The notes: a model not told the origin generated them from the sequence alone. A stretch of DNA of 64,000 bases from Chromohalobacter sp. 11-W (GCF_029889905.1 NZ_JARANZ010000010.1:1-64000); one strand, 5' to 3'. Counted from the first letter of the stretch, positions 42,467 through 51,260 are shown. Translations and numbers: made by a program.

Positions 42467-44103
42467 AGGGAGACTCCACGTTTCCAGGGGATGAAATCGA
42501 GCTGCGAGAGGCGCATGGCCTTGGTGCGATAGCGCCCCGAGGCGGTATCGATGCACAGGTGCAGGAGTTCATCGGCGAGCTCGGCGATTTCCGCCTCGCC
42601 GCGGATGATGGGCCCGGCGTCGAAGTCGATGACATCGTGCATGCGCTGCGCCAGCTCGCTGTTGCTGGCGAGCTTCAAGACCGGCGTGATGGGGTTGCCG
42701 GTGGGCGTGCCGAGGCCGGTGGTGAACATCACCAGGTTGGCGCCGGAGCCGACCAGGGCCGTGGTGGATTCGACATCGTTGCCCGGCGAGCAGAGCAGGT
42801 TGAGGCCCTTGCGTACCTGGGGCTCGGTGTAATCCAGTACGTCGACGATGGGGCTGTCGCCGCCTTTCTTGGCCGCGCCGGCAGACTTCATGGCGTCGGT
42901 GATCAGGCCGTCTCGGATGTTGCCGGGCGAAGGGTTCATCGAGAAGTGCGCGCCCACCGAGGCAGCGTGCCGCTGGTAGGCCTCCATGAGCTGTTGAAAG
43001 CGCGAGGCCGTGGCGTCGTCGCGGCAGCGCGCCAGCAATTCATGCTCGACACCGCATAGCTCGGGGAACTCGCTCAGGATGCCGCTACCGCCCAAGGTCG
43101 CCAGGCGGTCGATGACGGCGCCCACCAAGGGATTGGCCGAGAGGCCGGAGAAGCCGTCCGAGCCGCCGCATTCGACGCCGATGGTGAGCTCTGAAAGTGG
43201 GGCGGGACGCCGTTCGACGGCATTGGCGACCTTGAGACCGTCGAAGATGCTGCCCAGCGCCTGACGGATCAGTTCGGGCTCTGTGTTGGTGGCCTGCTGC
43301 TCGAAGTAGTGAACGGGACGCAGACCCTTGGGGTCGCGCTTGGCCACCGCCTCCTTGAGCATCTCGATCTGGGCCTTCTGGCATCCTAGGCTGAGGACCG
43401 TGGCGCCAGCCACGTTGGGGTGACAGATGTAACCGGCCAGTAGCTGGCACAGCGACTGGGCGTCGTCGTCGGTGCCGCCGCAGCCCAGCGTGTGGGTCAG
43501 AAAGCGCACGCCGTCGACGTTCGGGAACAGAGACGCGTCGGGCGTCGGGGCTGGGGCCGCCTGCGCATCGCCGTGGAGCATGCGGCGGGCCATGTGCTTG
43601 TAATCCCGGTAGGGGTCGTCGCCGATGGCGTCCTCGACGCACTGGCGCAGTACCTCGATGTTGCGGTTCTCGCAGAAGACCAGGGGGATGACCAACCAAT
43701 GGTTGGCGGTGCCCACGCGGTCGTCGGGGCGGTGATAACCATCGAAGGTTTGCCCGGTGAAGGCACTGACGTCCGGGGCATCCCAATGTTCGCGATGGCC
43801 TTGAGGCTTGGCATTGGCGGTGGAATGCTCGACGTTGGACGTGGTGATGGCGGCGCCCGCGGCGATGGGCTGGACGACACGTCCCACGGTTACGCCATAC
43901 ATCACGATGAGTTCATCGGGTTGCATGGCGTGCAATGTGAACTTGTGCTTGTGCTGTACGGCTTCGGAGAGCCGCAGTCGATGGCCATTGTCGTCGATCT
44001 CCATGCCTTCGGAGAGATCGCGCAGTGCCACGCGCACATTGTCGTGGGCATGGACACGCAGACTGGGCTGCTGAAGCTGGTCGGAGGCGATGGTCTGGGT
44101 CAT
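42463..44103 (-). CDS. uxaA: Altronate dehydratase (full-length UxaA)
   Basis: 546 residues with the usual two parts. The N-terminal SAF domain (about 15-95) is followed by the large domain, which opens FDGYHRPDDRVGTANHWLVI and contains LVFCENRNIEVL, TLGCGGTDDDAQ, GVECGGSDGFSGLSANP and MNPSPGNIRDGL. It dehydrates altronate to 2-keto-3-deoxygluconate, needing a divalent metal. It overlaps lgoD upstream (ATGA) and uxaB downstream (GTGA), a tightly coupled trio. The start follows AAGGAGG. Confidence 0.9.
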   Translation of the reverse strand: MTQTIASDQLQQPSLRVHAHDNVRVALRDLSEGMEIDDNGHRLRLSEAVQHKHKFTLHAMQPDELIVMYGVTVGRVVQPIAAGAAITTSNVEHSTANAKPQGHREHWDAPDVSAFTGQTFDGYHRPDDRVGTANHWLVIPLVFCENRNIEVLRQCVEDAIGDDPYRDYKHMARRMLHGDAQAAPAPTPDASLFPNVDGVRFLTHTLGCGGTDDDAQSLCQLLAGYICHPNVAGATVLSLGCQKAQIEMLKEAVAKRDPKGLRPVHYFEQQATNTEPELIRQALGSIFDGLKVANAVERRPAPLSELTIGVECGGSDGFSGLSANPLVGAVIDRLATLGGSGILSEFPELCGVEHELLARCRDDATASRFQQLMEAYQRHAASVGAHFSMNPSPGNIRDGLITDAMKSAGAAKKGGDSPIVDVLDYTEPQVRKGLNLLCSPGNDVESTTALVGSGANLVMFTTGLGTPTGNPITPVLKLASNSELAQRMHDVIDFDAGPIIRGEAEIAELADELLHLCIDTASGRYRTKAMRLSQLDFIPWKRGVSL

Positions 44104-45149
44104 GCCGAGCGACCTCCTTCAGCGGGGGCGTCATCGAACGTCACCATTGCCTTGATGACACCGGTTGTCGGGTCGCACCACTGCGGCATCAGCGAGGGCA
44201 GGTCGGCATAATGGCCGCGATGGGTGATCATTGCCGTCGACTGCATGCGGCCTTCTTCCATCAGGCGGGCCACCGTTTCGAAGTCTTCCCGCGTGGCATT
44301 GCGACTACCCAGCAGGCTGAGCTCCCGCTTGTGGAAGTCGGGGTCGTTGAAGGTGATGTCGGCCTTGACCACGCTCACCAGCACATAGCGCCCACCATGG
44401 CCTGCAAAGTCGAAGCCGCGATTCATAGCGGCAGGGTTGCCCGTGGCGTCGAACACGACATCGGCCAGGGCGCCGTCATTGTGGCGCTCGATGGCAGCTT
44501 CCACGTCGTCATCCAGCGCATGCAGCACGCCATCCACGCCTAACGTGTCGCGACAGAAGGCCAAGCGATCGCGGTTGGTATCCACCACCAGCACCCGGGC
44601 TCCACGGCTCTGGGCGATTTGCACGATACCGATGCCGATCGGCCCGGCGCCGACCACGACGGCCAGCTCGTCGGCTTCGATGCCGCTGCGGCGCACGGCG
44701 TGCGCGCCGATGGAAAGACACTCCACCAGCGCCAGCTGTTCGGCATCGAGGGTGCTCGAGGTGACTAGGTGATCCACGGGCACGCTGAGAAACTCCGCCA
44801 TGCCGCCATCGCGATGCACGCCGATGACCTGCATGTGCTGGCAGCAGTTGGTTTGTCCCTTCCGGCAAGCGCGACATTCGCCGCAATGTAGATAAGGAAT
44901 GACGTAAGCGCTGTGGCCGACGAGCGCTTCATCGACGCCTTCCCCGACGCCGACGATGTCACCGGAAAGTTCGTGGCCCAACACGCGGGGATAGGTGAAA
45001 TAGGGCTGGTTGCCGCCGTAGGCGTGAATGTCGGTGCCGCAAATACCCACGCGACGAATCTTGAGCATGGCCTCGCCCGGAGCGCATTGCGGATCGGGCA
45101 CGTCGCGCAATTCCATGTCTTGAGGCTGTGTGCAGACGATCGTGTGCAT
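44100..45149 (-). CDS. Zinc-dependent alcohol dehydrogenase, probable L-galactonate 5-dehydrogenase (LgoD-like)
   Basis: 349 residues. The medium-chain ADH motifs are GICGTDIHAYGG, GHELSGDIVGVGEGV, the four-cysteine structural zinc lobe CGECRACRKGQTNCC, and the cofactor motif VVGAGPIGIGIVQIA. Linkage to uxaA and uxaB fits LgoD (YjjN), which oxidises L-galactonate to D-tagaturonate, so the three enzymes would run L-galactonate to 2-keto-3-deoxygluconate. Other polyol/aldonate substrates are possible. The start at 45149 follows GAAGGAAG. Two candidate GntR sites lie just upstream (45180-45226). It is first in the operon lgoD-uxaA-uxaB-dctPQM. Confidence 0.82.
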   Translation of the reverse strand: MHTIVCTQPQDMELRDVPDPQCAPGEAMLKIRRVGICGTDIHAYGGNQPYFTYPRVLGHELSGDIVGVGEGVDEALVGHSAYVIPYLHCGECRACRKGQTNCCQHMQVIGVHRDGGMAEFLSVPVDHLVTSSTLDAEQLALVECLSIGAHAVRRSGIEADELAVVVGAGPIGIGIVQIAQSRGARVLVVDTNRDRLAFCRDTLGVDGVLHALDDDVEAAIERHNDGALADVVFDATGNPAAMNRGFDFAGHGGRYVLVSVVKADITFNDPDFHKRELSLLGSRNATREDFETVARLMEEGRMQSTAMITHRGHYADLPSLMPQWCDPTTGVIKAMVTFDDAPAEGGRSA

Positions 45150-45179
45150 AGAGCTTCCTTCGTGCATCGCTAGGCAAGA

Positions 45180-45226
45180 TGGTCAGGCCAGTTGCCTAGC
45201 GGTATTTTGATCCAGAGGTCAGGCCA
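45180..45226. promoter_or_regulatory. Two candidate FadR-type operator sites upstream of the lgoD operon
   Basis: TGGTCAGGCCA (45180-45190) and AGGTCAGGCCA (45216-45226) are direct repeats with related flanks (GTTGCCTAG and ATTGGCTAA). The pseudo-palindrome TGG-Y-C-W-G-R-CCA resembles FadR/UxuR-type operators (TGGTC-type half-sites). A third copy stands upstream of the regulator gene at 47052. Confidence 0.6.
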
Positions 45227-45337
45227 ATTGGCTAACAAGATGCCCAAGCGATGGACCTGACTTCAAGCGTTTTAGTAGTAACGAGGCCTAGACATAGGTC
45301 GTGGTCGCCTTTGGTCTAACGCCACTCTATGAAGGTC

Positions 45338-45359
45338 GAGGCCGCCGCACGGCGGCCTC
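45338..45359 (-). terminator. Hairpin downstream of the FAH-type hydrolase gene
   Basis: A 9-bp perfect stem (GAGGCCGCC with GGCGGCCTC, loop GCAC) begins 8 bases after the hydrolase stop on the - strand. No real T-run follows, so termination may be weak. Confidence 0.55.
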
Positions 45360-45367
45360 TGGCACGA

Positions 45368-46210
45368 TCAAGCTTGCTTGGTACGTTGGCACTGTTCGCC
45401 GAGCCCTTCGATGCCCAGGCGCATGGTCTGACCGGACTTGAGGAAGACCTGAGGTTTCTGGCCGGCGCCCACGCCGGGGGGCGTGCCGGTGGAAATGACA
45501 TCGCCGGGCTGCAGGCTCATGAAGCGGCTCAGATACGCCACCAGATAGGGGATCTGATAGACCATGGTGCGGCTGTTGCCGTCCTGGTAGCGCTTGCCGT
45601 CGACGTCCAGCCACATGTCGAGCGCCTGGGGATCGGCGACCTCGTCGCGGGTGACCAGCCACGGGCCGAGCGGGCCGAAGGTGTCGCAGCCCTTGCCCTT
45701 GTCCCAACTGCCGCTGCGCTCGAGCTGGAATTCCCGCTCGGAGACATCGTTGATTACGCAGTATCCGGCGACATGATCCATGGCGTCGGCCTCGTCGATA
45801 TAGCGACCAGGCTTGCCGATGATGACGCCCAGCTCGACTTCCCAATCCGTCTTGTGCGAGTCGCGGGGAATTTCCACGTCATCGTTGGGGCCGCAGATGG
45901 CACTGGTCCATTTGTTGAAGACCACCGGTTCCGGCGGCACCTCGGCGCCGGTTTCGGCGGCGTGGTCCGAGTAGTTGAGGCCGATGCAGATGAATTTGCC
46001 GACCTGCCCTACACAGGGCCCCAGACGAGTGCCTTCGGGTACCTCCGGCAGGCTTTGGGGATCGGCTTGGGCGATCTGGGCCAGGGCGGTGTCGGAAAGC
46101 GACTCGCCGGCGACATCCTTGATGAGCGACGAAAGATCGCGAATTTTGCCGTTGTCATCCAGCAGGCCGGGCTTTTCCTGGCCCTGGGGGCCGAAACGTA
46201 GCAGTTTCAT
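45368..46210 (-). CDS. FAH-family hydrolase, probable 2,4-diketo-3-deoxy-L-fuconate hydrolase
   Basis: 280 residues. The FAH fold motifs are CIGLNYSDHAAETGAEVP, VVFNKWTSAICGPNDDV, DWEVELGVIIGKPGRY (metal-binding Glu residues) and STGTPPGVGAG. It follows an SDR closely resembling 2-keto-3-deoxy-L-fuconate dehydrogenase, and L-fuconate dehydratase is nearby. Cleavage of the diketo acid to pyruvate and lactate is therefore the most likely reaction. FAH-fold homologues also act as ureidoglycolate lyases or acylpyruvate hydrolases. The start follows GAGGACACGTC. Confidence 0.85.
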   Translation of the reverse strand: MKLLRFGPQGQEKPGLLDDNGKIRDLSSLIKDVAGESLSDTALAQIAQADPQSLPEVPEGTRLGPCVGQVGKFICIGLNYSDHAAETGAEVPPEPVVFNKWTSAICGPNDDVEIPRDSHKTDWEVELGVIIGKPGRYIDEADAMDHVAGYCVINDVSEREFQLERSGSWDKGKGCDTFGPLGPWLVTRDEVADPQALDMWLDVDGKRYQDGNSRTMVYQIPYLVAYLSRFMSLQPGDVISTGTPPGVGAGQKPQVFLKSGQTMRLGIEGLGEQCQRTKQA

Positions 46211-46250
46211 GACGTGTCCTCGTGTGGGTCGATGGTATGTATGTCGGGTG

Positions 46251-46991
46251 TCAGTTGGCCCAGCCGCCGTCGATCAACTGCGCGGTGCCGGTGATGAACG
46301 CTGCTTCGTCCGAGGCCAGAAAAGTCGCCAGTGCGGCGATTTCTTCCGGTCTTCCGAGTCGTCCCATGGGCTGGCGGTCGATGAATTCCTGAAAAACCGC
46401 CGCTTTATCGCGCCCTTGTTGCTGGGCCTGGGCCTCAATGCGCTGATGCAGCGAGGGCGACTCGACGGTGCCGGGGCAGATGGCATTGCAGCGGATGCCT
46501 TGCGTCATGTAGTCGGCTGCGACCGACTTGGTCAAGCCGATGACGGCGGCCTTGGTGGTGCCGTAGGCAAAGCGGTTGGGGATGCCTTTGATGCTGGAGG
46601 CCAGCGAGGCCATGTTGACGATACTGCCGCCGCCTCGATTGAGCATGCCAGGAAGAAAGGCCTGAATCATATGGAACATGGCGGTTACGTTGAGGCCGAA
46701 GCTTCGCTCCCAGCTTGTGTCGTCGCATTCCAGGATCGAGCCGCCCGGCACCGTGCCGGCACAGTTGAATAGAATATCGAGCTCGCCTAGTTCATTGGCC
46801 AGCGTGTCGATTTCAGCGCGTTGGGTGACATCCAGCCGATAGACGTTGGCTCCCTCGAGGTCGGCGAGCAGGCGGGTATCGATATCGGTGGCGATGACGT
46901 TGGCGCCTTCCGCAAGGAAGCGCTCCACCGTGGCGCGACCGATGCCTTGGCCAGCGGCGGTAACCAGTGCCGTCTTGTTTTGAAGTCTCAT
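46251..46991 (-). CDS. SDR dehydrogenase, probable 2-keto-3-deoxy-L-fuconate dehydrogenase
   Basis: 246 residues. The cofactor motif is ALVTAAGQGIGRATVERF, followed by NCAGTVPGGSILECDDTSWE, the active site MASLASSIKGIPNRFAYGTTKAAVIGL (shown by residues Ser, Tyr, Lys at about 136-154) and IRCNAICPGTVESPSL. The pattern is very close to the Xanthomonas-type 2-keto-3-deoxy-L-fuconate dehydrogenase. It oxidises C4 before cleavage by the FAH enzyme encoded 40 bases downstream. It is divergent from the FadR-type regulator gene, with a candidate operator between them. The start at 46991 is where similarity begins. Confidence 0.85.
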   Translation of the reverse strand: MRLQNKTALVTAAGQGIGRATVERFLAEGANVIATDIDTRLLADLEGANVYRLDVTQRAEIDTLANELGELDILFNCAGTVPGGSILECDDTSWERSFGLNVTAMFHMIQAFLPGMLNRGGGSIVNMASLASSIKGIPNRFAYGTTKAAVIGLTKSVAADYMTQGIRCNAICPGTVESPSLHQRIEAQAQQQGRDKAAVFQEFIDRQPMGRLGRPEEIAALATFLASDEAAFITGTAQLIDGGWAN

Positions 46992-47051
46992 GGTGTGGCG
47001 AATCCCTGCTGAACGTGGGAACATGACGCGGCCAGCCATTCGAAGATCCAG

Positions 47052-47062
47052 AGGCCTGACCA
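47052..47062. promoter_or_regulatory. Third candidate FadR-type operator, between the regulator and SDR genes
   Basis: AGGCCTGACCA is the reverse complement of TGGTCAGGCCT and is preceded by GATCCAG, as is the site at 45216. The position between divergent genes suits autoregulation and control of the SDR-hydrolase operon. Confidence 0.6.
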
Positions 47063-47152
47063 ATGATTGGGCCATCATCTACTGGGCTAGGTCTCGGCGG
47101 CAAGTCAATTGCCATCAACTTTAGTCGCAACGCGGTACGGAGAGACGATGCG

Positions 47153-47908
47153 ATGCCGATTCAAACCATTCGCTCACAACGCTTGTACCGGCAGATCGCC
47201 GATCAGTTACAGCAACTGATTCGCGATGGTGAGTTCCCCCCGGGGTCACTATTACCGCCCGAGCGGGACCTGGCACAGCAATTAGGTGTCAGCCGCGCGT
47301 CGGTGCGTGAGGCGCTGATCGCCCTGGAAGTCGTGGGCATCGTCGAGGTGCGCGTGGGGCATGGGGTATTGGTAAAGGAAGTCGATGCCATGCCGCCGGG
47401 TTCGGTGATGCAAGCCGCAGCACGCAAGGAGCCATGGGCACTCGACCCTGAGTTCGCCAGTGAGATCGAGCTCAACCTCGACGAGGAAATACCCCCGTTT
47501 TCCCTCTTGCAGGCGCGGCGTTACCTGGAGCCCGAGAATGCGGCGTTGGCGGCGATGAACGCCAGTGACGAGGACCTGACGGCGATTCGCGCGGCGTTGA
47601 CGCGCAATATCTACGATAACAATCACGGTGGTGGCAATCTGGCGGGGGACCGGCTGTTGCACATCCGCATCGCCGAAGCCTCGGGCAACGCCGCCTATGC
47701 GCTGTTGATCAAGCACCTGTTGGGTCACCAGTACGGGGTCATGTTCCGGCGCCTGCAGGAGTTGTTCATGGAGACCGGCATGCCGCAGCGCTCACAGGAA
47801 GACCACGAGCGCCTGGTGGCGGCGATCGAGGCGCGCGACCCCGCAGCGGCGAGGCAGGCCATGGAAGTCCACCTCGATCATGTGCTGCGGGTGTTTTTCG
47901 CGGAGTAG
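47153..47908 (+). CDS. GntR/FadR-family transcriptional regulator of sugar-acid genes
   Basis: 251 residues. The winged helix at about 5-75 has LYRQIADQLQQLIRDGEFPP and RDLAQQLGVSRASVREALIALE, the GntR signature. The C-terminal FCD domain contains RRYLEPENAALAA and metal-binding histidines in FHIRIAEASGN-like and EDHERLVAAIEARD segments. FCD regulators respond to organic or sugar acids. The gene is divergent from the fuconate SDR/hydrolase operon. The start follows GGAGAG at 47139. It converges with the GlcD-type oxidase gene. Confidence 0.88.
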   Translation: MPIQTIRSQRLYRQIADQLQQLIRDGEFPPGSLLPPERDLAQQLGVSRASVREALIALEVVGIVEVRVGHGVLVKEVDAMPPGSVMQAAARKEPWALDPEFASEIELNLDEEIPPFSLLQARRYLEPENAALAAMNASDEDLTAIRAALTRNIYDNNHGGGNLAGDRLLHIRIAEASGNAAYALLIKHLLGHQYGVMFRRLQELFMETGMPQRSQEDHERLVAAIEARDPAAARQAMEVHLDHVLRVFFAE

Positions 47909-47942
47909 CTGTCATGTTCCCTAGATATCGGGACACCTAAGA

Positions 47943-49364
47943 TCAACGCGGCAGGATGCGGCCGGCGGTCATCAGGCCCTCTGGGTCGAAGAGGTGTTTG
48001 AGACCTTTCAAGAGCGTGTATTCGGTCTCTCCCAGGTCTTCGAGGAAAGGCACTTGCTTGACGCGCCCGATGCCGTGTTCGGCGCTGATGCTGCCATGGT
48101 GCGCATCGACGATATCGAACAAGACTTCTTCCAGCTCATGCAATAGCGCCTTTTTGGCCTCGAGGTCGAGGTTCGCGGGCGGCAGAAGGTTGAAATGCAG
48201 GTTACCGTCGCCGATGTGGCCGTAGGCGATGACCTGTGTCTCCGGCGAGCGCTGGGCCATGGCCTGATTGGCGGCGTCACAGAACGCCGTCAACGACGAA
48301 ATGGGCAACGAGATATCGGTGCGCAGGTGTTCGCCGCGCATTTGCTGGCCTTCCAGCATGCTCTCACGAATCTGCCATAGCTGCGCTGCCTGCGTCTCGC
48401 TGCTGGCGAGTACGCCATCCAGCACATTTTCCTGCTCCGAACCCGTCTCGAAGAGATGTTCGATCATCGTGTCGAGATCCGCCGGGCCGCTGGCCGAGAC
48501 TTCCATCAAGACATAGACCGGATGCGCTTCGTCGAGTGGGTCGGGGAGGTCCGGCGCCGCTTCGAATGCCAACTCCATGCACACGCGAGGAATCAACTCG
48601 AACGCCGAGAGTAGATCGCAACAGCTACGGCGTGCCTGGGCGTAAAGCGCCAATGCCGACGCGATATCGGGCACGGCGATCAGCGCGGTGCGGCTGGTCT
48701 GCGGCCGAGGTGCGAGCTTGAGTACGGCGCCGGTGACGATGCCCAGCGTGCCTTCGGCACCGATGAACAACTGCTTGAGGTCGTAACCGCGGTTGTCCTT
48801 GTGCAGGGCATGCATGCCGTTCCACAGGCGGCCGTCGGGCAGCACGACCTCGAGCCCCAGCACCAGCTGGCGCATCATGCCGTAGCGCAACACATTGAGC
48901 CCGCCGGCGTTGGTGGAGACGTTGCCGCCTATCTGACAGCTCCCTTGGGCGCCCAAGGCGAGCGGGAAGTAGCAATCCGCCTCTTCGGCGGCATCCTTGA
49001 CGTTTTGCAGGATGCAGCCACTATCCACGCTCATGCTGAAATTGATGGGGTCGAGATGACGAATTCGGTTCAGCCGCTCGAGGCTGATCATGAGTTCGCC
49101 GCGCTCGGGATCGGGTTGCGCGCCGCCGACGAGGCCTGAATGCCCCCCTTGAGCCACCATGGGAATCTGGTGGCGATGACAGAACGCGACGATGTCGGCG
49201 ACCTGTTCCGGGGTGGAGGGACGGGCGATCATCCAGGGATCGCCGCCTTTGTCGCCGGCCCAGTCGGTGGTATAGCGAGCAAACTCCGCGGGGTCGTCGA
49301 TGACCCCGCTGCTACCCAGCAAGTCGCTGAGAAAGCGATGCAGTTCTGCCGTGTCGATGGGCAT
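47943..49364 (-). CDS. GlcD-type FAD-linked 2-hydroxyacid dehydrogenase
   Basis: 473 residues. The FAD-binding PCMH domain has VAQGGHSGLVGGAQP and GSCQIGGNVSTNAGGLNVLR. The C-terminal oxidase domain has YGHIGDGNLHFNLLPP and SAEHGIGRVKQ, with the His residues typical of D-lactate/D-2-hydroxyglutarate dehydrogenases. It likely feeds electrons from a 2-hydroxy acid into the respiratory chain. In this operon the hydroxy acid may be lactate released from ketodeoxyfuconate cleavage, although stereochemistry would need checking. An ATG at 49388 is an alternative start, but the ATG at 49364 is the first with GGAG upstream. It is the last gene of the fuconate/TRAP operon. Confidence 0.85.
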   Translation of the reverse strand: MPIDTAELHRFLSDLLGSSGVIDDPAEFARYTTDWAGDKGGDPWMIARPSTPEQVADIVAFCHRHQIPMVAQGGHSGLVGGAQPDPERGELMISLERLNRIRHLDPINFSMSVDSGCILQNVKDAAEEADCYFPLALGAQGSCQIGGNVSTNAGGLNVLRYGMMRQLVLGLEVVLPDGRLWNGMHALHKDNRGYDLKQLFIGAEGTLGIVTGAVLKLAPRPQTSRTALIAVPDIASALALYAQARRSCCDLLSAFELIPRVCMELAFEAAPDLPDPLDEAHPVYVLMEVSASGPADLDTMIEHLFETGSEQENVLDGVLASSETQAAQLWQIRESMLEGQQMRGEHLRTDISLPISSLTAFCDAANQAMAQRSPETQVIAYGHIGDGNLHFNLLPPANLDLEAKKALLHELEEVLFDIVDAHHGSISAEHGIGRVKQVPFLEDLGETEYTLLKGLKHLFDPEGLMTAGRILPR

Positions 49365-49387
49365 AGTGAGGTCTTGCTCCACTGTCA

Positions 49388-49437
49388 TATCACTTGTACC
49401 AGAACGCTATTTATACCAGAGCACTACTTATACCAAA
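49388..49437. repeat. Imperfect 17-bp tandem repeat spanning the stop codon of the second dctM
   Basis: Read on the + strand, TATCACTTGTACCAGA, ACGCTATTTATACCAGA and GCACTACTTATACCAAA lie head to tail (about 49388-49403, 49404-49420, 49421-49437). The last unit contains the dctM stop (CTA, 49424-49426). As at 38393, the copied unit is the end of a dctM gene. Confidence 0.72.
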
Positions 49438-50680
49438 GCACCAGGCCGGGGAAGGCCAGGAACGCGATAAGCAGCGCGATCAGCGTGAAGTAGTAGGGCA
49501 GCAGGCTCTTGACCAGTTCTTCGAGCTTGACCTTGCCGACTCCGCAGCCGACATAGAGCACGGTGCCCACTGGCGGTGTGATCAGGCCGATCCCGAGTAC
49601 GAACGACATCAGGACGCCGAAGTAGACCGGGTCGATGCCGAGCTTGACGACCACGGGCGTCATCAGCGGCGCCAGAATGACCATGGCCGGTGTGAGGTCC
49701 ATGAAGAAGCCCACGACCAACAGGAACAGCGTCAGAATACCCAGAATGAAGTACTTGTTCTGGGATAGCTCCGAGAGCATGACGACGATCTGCTGTGGGA
49801 TCAGGTTGGCGGTCAAAAGCCACGCCAGGACGCTGGCAAACGCCAGTAACAGCAAGACCACTCCGGTCAAGCGGCCGGTGGAAACGCACAAGCCAAAGAA
49901 GCTCTTCAAGGTGAGGCTGCGATACACGAACATCGAGACCACCACGGCATACAGCAGGGCGATTGCGGCGCTTTCGGTGGGCGTGAAGACGCCGCTCAAG
50001 ATCCCGCCGACGATGATGATCGGCAGCAGCAACGCGAGTACCGAATCCTTGAGGGCGGCGAGCAGTTCCTGGAAATCGAACGGCTGTGCGGAGCCGGTCT
50101 TCTTGGACTGGAAATACGTCGCCATGGCGAGGCCCAAGGTGATCAGAATCCCCGGTACGATACCGGCCATGAACAGCTGCGAAATCGAGGTGCCGGTCAC
50201 GACCCCGAAGAGAATCATCGGGATAGACGGTGGAATGATGATGCCGACCACCGAAGCGGCGACGACGATGGCGGTGGCACGCGGCCCCGAATAGCCGTGT
50301 TGCTTCATCGGGTTGATCATCATGCTGCCCACCGCAGAGGCGTCCGCCACGGCGGAGCCGCTGATACCGCCGAAGAACATCGAAGTCAGCACGGTCACTT
50401 GGCCCAGACCGCCGGCGACGAAGCCGACCATGGCGCTGGCCAGACGTACCAGACGCTTGGCGATACCGCCTGAACTCATGACCTCGCCGACGAGAATGAA
50501 CAAAGGAATAGCCAGCAAGGGGAACGAGTTAAGCCCGTTGACGGCTTCCGATACCAGCGAGGAGAGGCCGTAGTCGGCGAAGTGAAAGATGAACAGGCAG
50601 ATCGCGGCCAGGCCAAACGAGATCGGCATGCCGATCACAATGCAGGCGAACAGCCCTAAGAGAATGCTCCATAGGATCAT
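49424..50680 (-). CDS. dctM: TRAP transporter large permease (DctM), L-fuconate-associated system
   Basis: 418 residues with about 12 membrane segments. Conserved segments include GGISGSAVADASAVGSMMI, VVGIIIPPSIPMILFGVV and VLGIGLITPPVGTVLYVGC. It forms the transport channel with DctQ, whose stop it overlaps by four bases. The operon also encodes L-fuconate dehydratase, so L-fuconate or a related aldonate is the likely cargo. The C-terminus lies in a tandem repeat. Confidence 0.92.
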   Translation of the reverse strand: MILWSILLGLFACIVIGMPISFGLAAICLFIFHFADYGLSSLVSEAVNGLNSFPLLAIPLFILVGEVMSSGGIAKRLVRLASAMVGFVAGGLGQVTVLTSMFFGGISGSAVADASAVGSMMINPMKQHGYSGPRATAIVVAASVVGIIIPPSIPMILFGVVTGTSISQLFMAGIVPGILITLGLAMATYFQSKKTGSAQPFDFQELLAALKDSVLALLLPIIIVGGILSGVFTPTESAAIALLYAVVVSMFVYRSLTLKSFFGLCVSTGRLTGVVLLLLAFASVLAWLLTANLIPQQIVVMLSELSQNKYFILGILTLFLLVVGFFMDLTPAMVILAPLMTPVVVKLGIDPVYFGVLMSFVLGIGLITPPVGTVLYVGCGVGKVKLEELVKSLLPYYFTLIALLIAFLAFPGLVLWYK

Positions 50681-51159
50681 GCCGCACCTCGCTTGAAGAC
50701 TTTGTAGAGAAAAATGGTGTTACCGATGGTGGTGAGTACGGCCATGATCACCATCGCGCTATACAGGACGGTCTTGGAGATGCCCAGGAAGGGGGTCGTC
50801 CCCACATAGCCTGAAATAATGTTGTTGAAGCCGAGAAAGATACTGATGCACACGGCATAGATGATCGCCGCTGCAAGCAAGGCGAAGATCTTCTGCAGTA
50901 TGGGAGGTGCCTTGTCCTTGAATAAGGTCACGGCGACGTGTTCGTTGGTTAGACTGGCGATGCCCGCGCCGAGTAGCACCATCCAGATGAAGAACAAGCG
51001 TGAAATTTCCGCTGCCCAGGCAAAGGAGTAGCTGAATATGAAGCGCCCGAAGACGTTCATCGAGACGGTAACGACCACGCCAATGACGAGGAGCCCGATG
51101 ATGACGTCCAATCCGCTTATCAGCTTGTTCAAGTAGGCGTTACCCGAACGTGACTTCAT
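50677..51159 (-). CDS. dctQ: TRAP transporter small permease (DctQ), L-fuconate-associated system
   Basis: 160 residues with four membrane segments. Typical elements are GVVVTVSMNVFGRFIFSYSF, WAAEISRLFFIWMVLLGAG and the NEHVAVTLF segment. It partners with the overlapping dctM product. The start follows TTGGAGGCTTC. Confidence 0.88.
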   Translation of the reverse strand: MKSRSGNAYLNKLISGLDVIIGLLVIGVVVTVSMNVFGRFIFSYSFAWAAEISRLFFIWMVLLGAGIASLTNEHVAVTLFKDKAPPILQKIFALLAAAIIYAVCISIFLGFNNIISGYVGTTPFLGISKTVLYSAMVIMAVLTTIGNTIFLYKVFKRGAA

Positions 51160-51197
51160 GAAGCCTCCAAGGAGGGGGTGCTTATCGTGTTGATGCC

Positions 51198-51231
51198 AAA
51201 AGCAGGGAAGGGCGTGGCCGACCTTCCCTGC
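51198..51231 (-). terminator. Attenuator-like terminator between dctP and dctQ of the second TRAP system
   Basis: A 10-bp stem (GCAGGGAAGG with CCTTCCCTGC, loop of ten) is followed on the - strand by TTTT. Partial termination would favour synthesis of the binding protein over the permeases. Confidence 0.7.
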
Positions 51232-51260
51232 GTACGTGTGTTACTGAGGATAGATGATGC

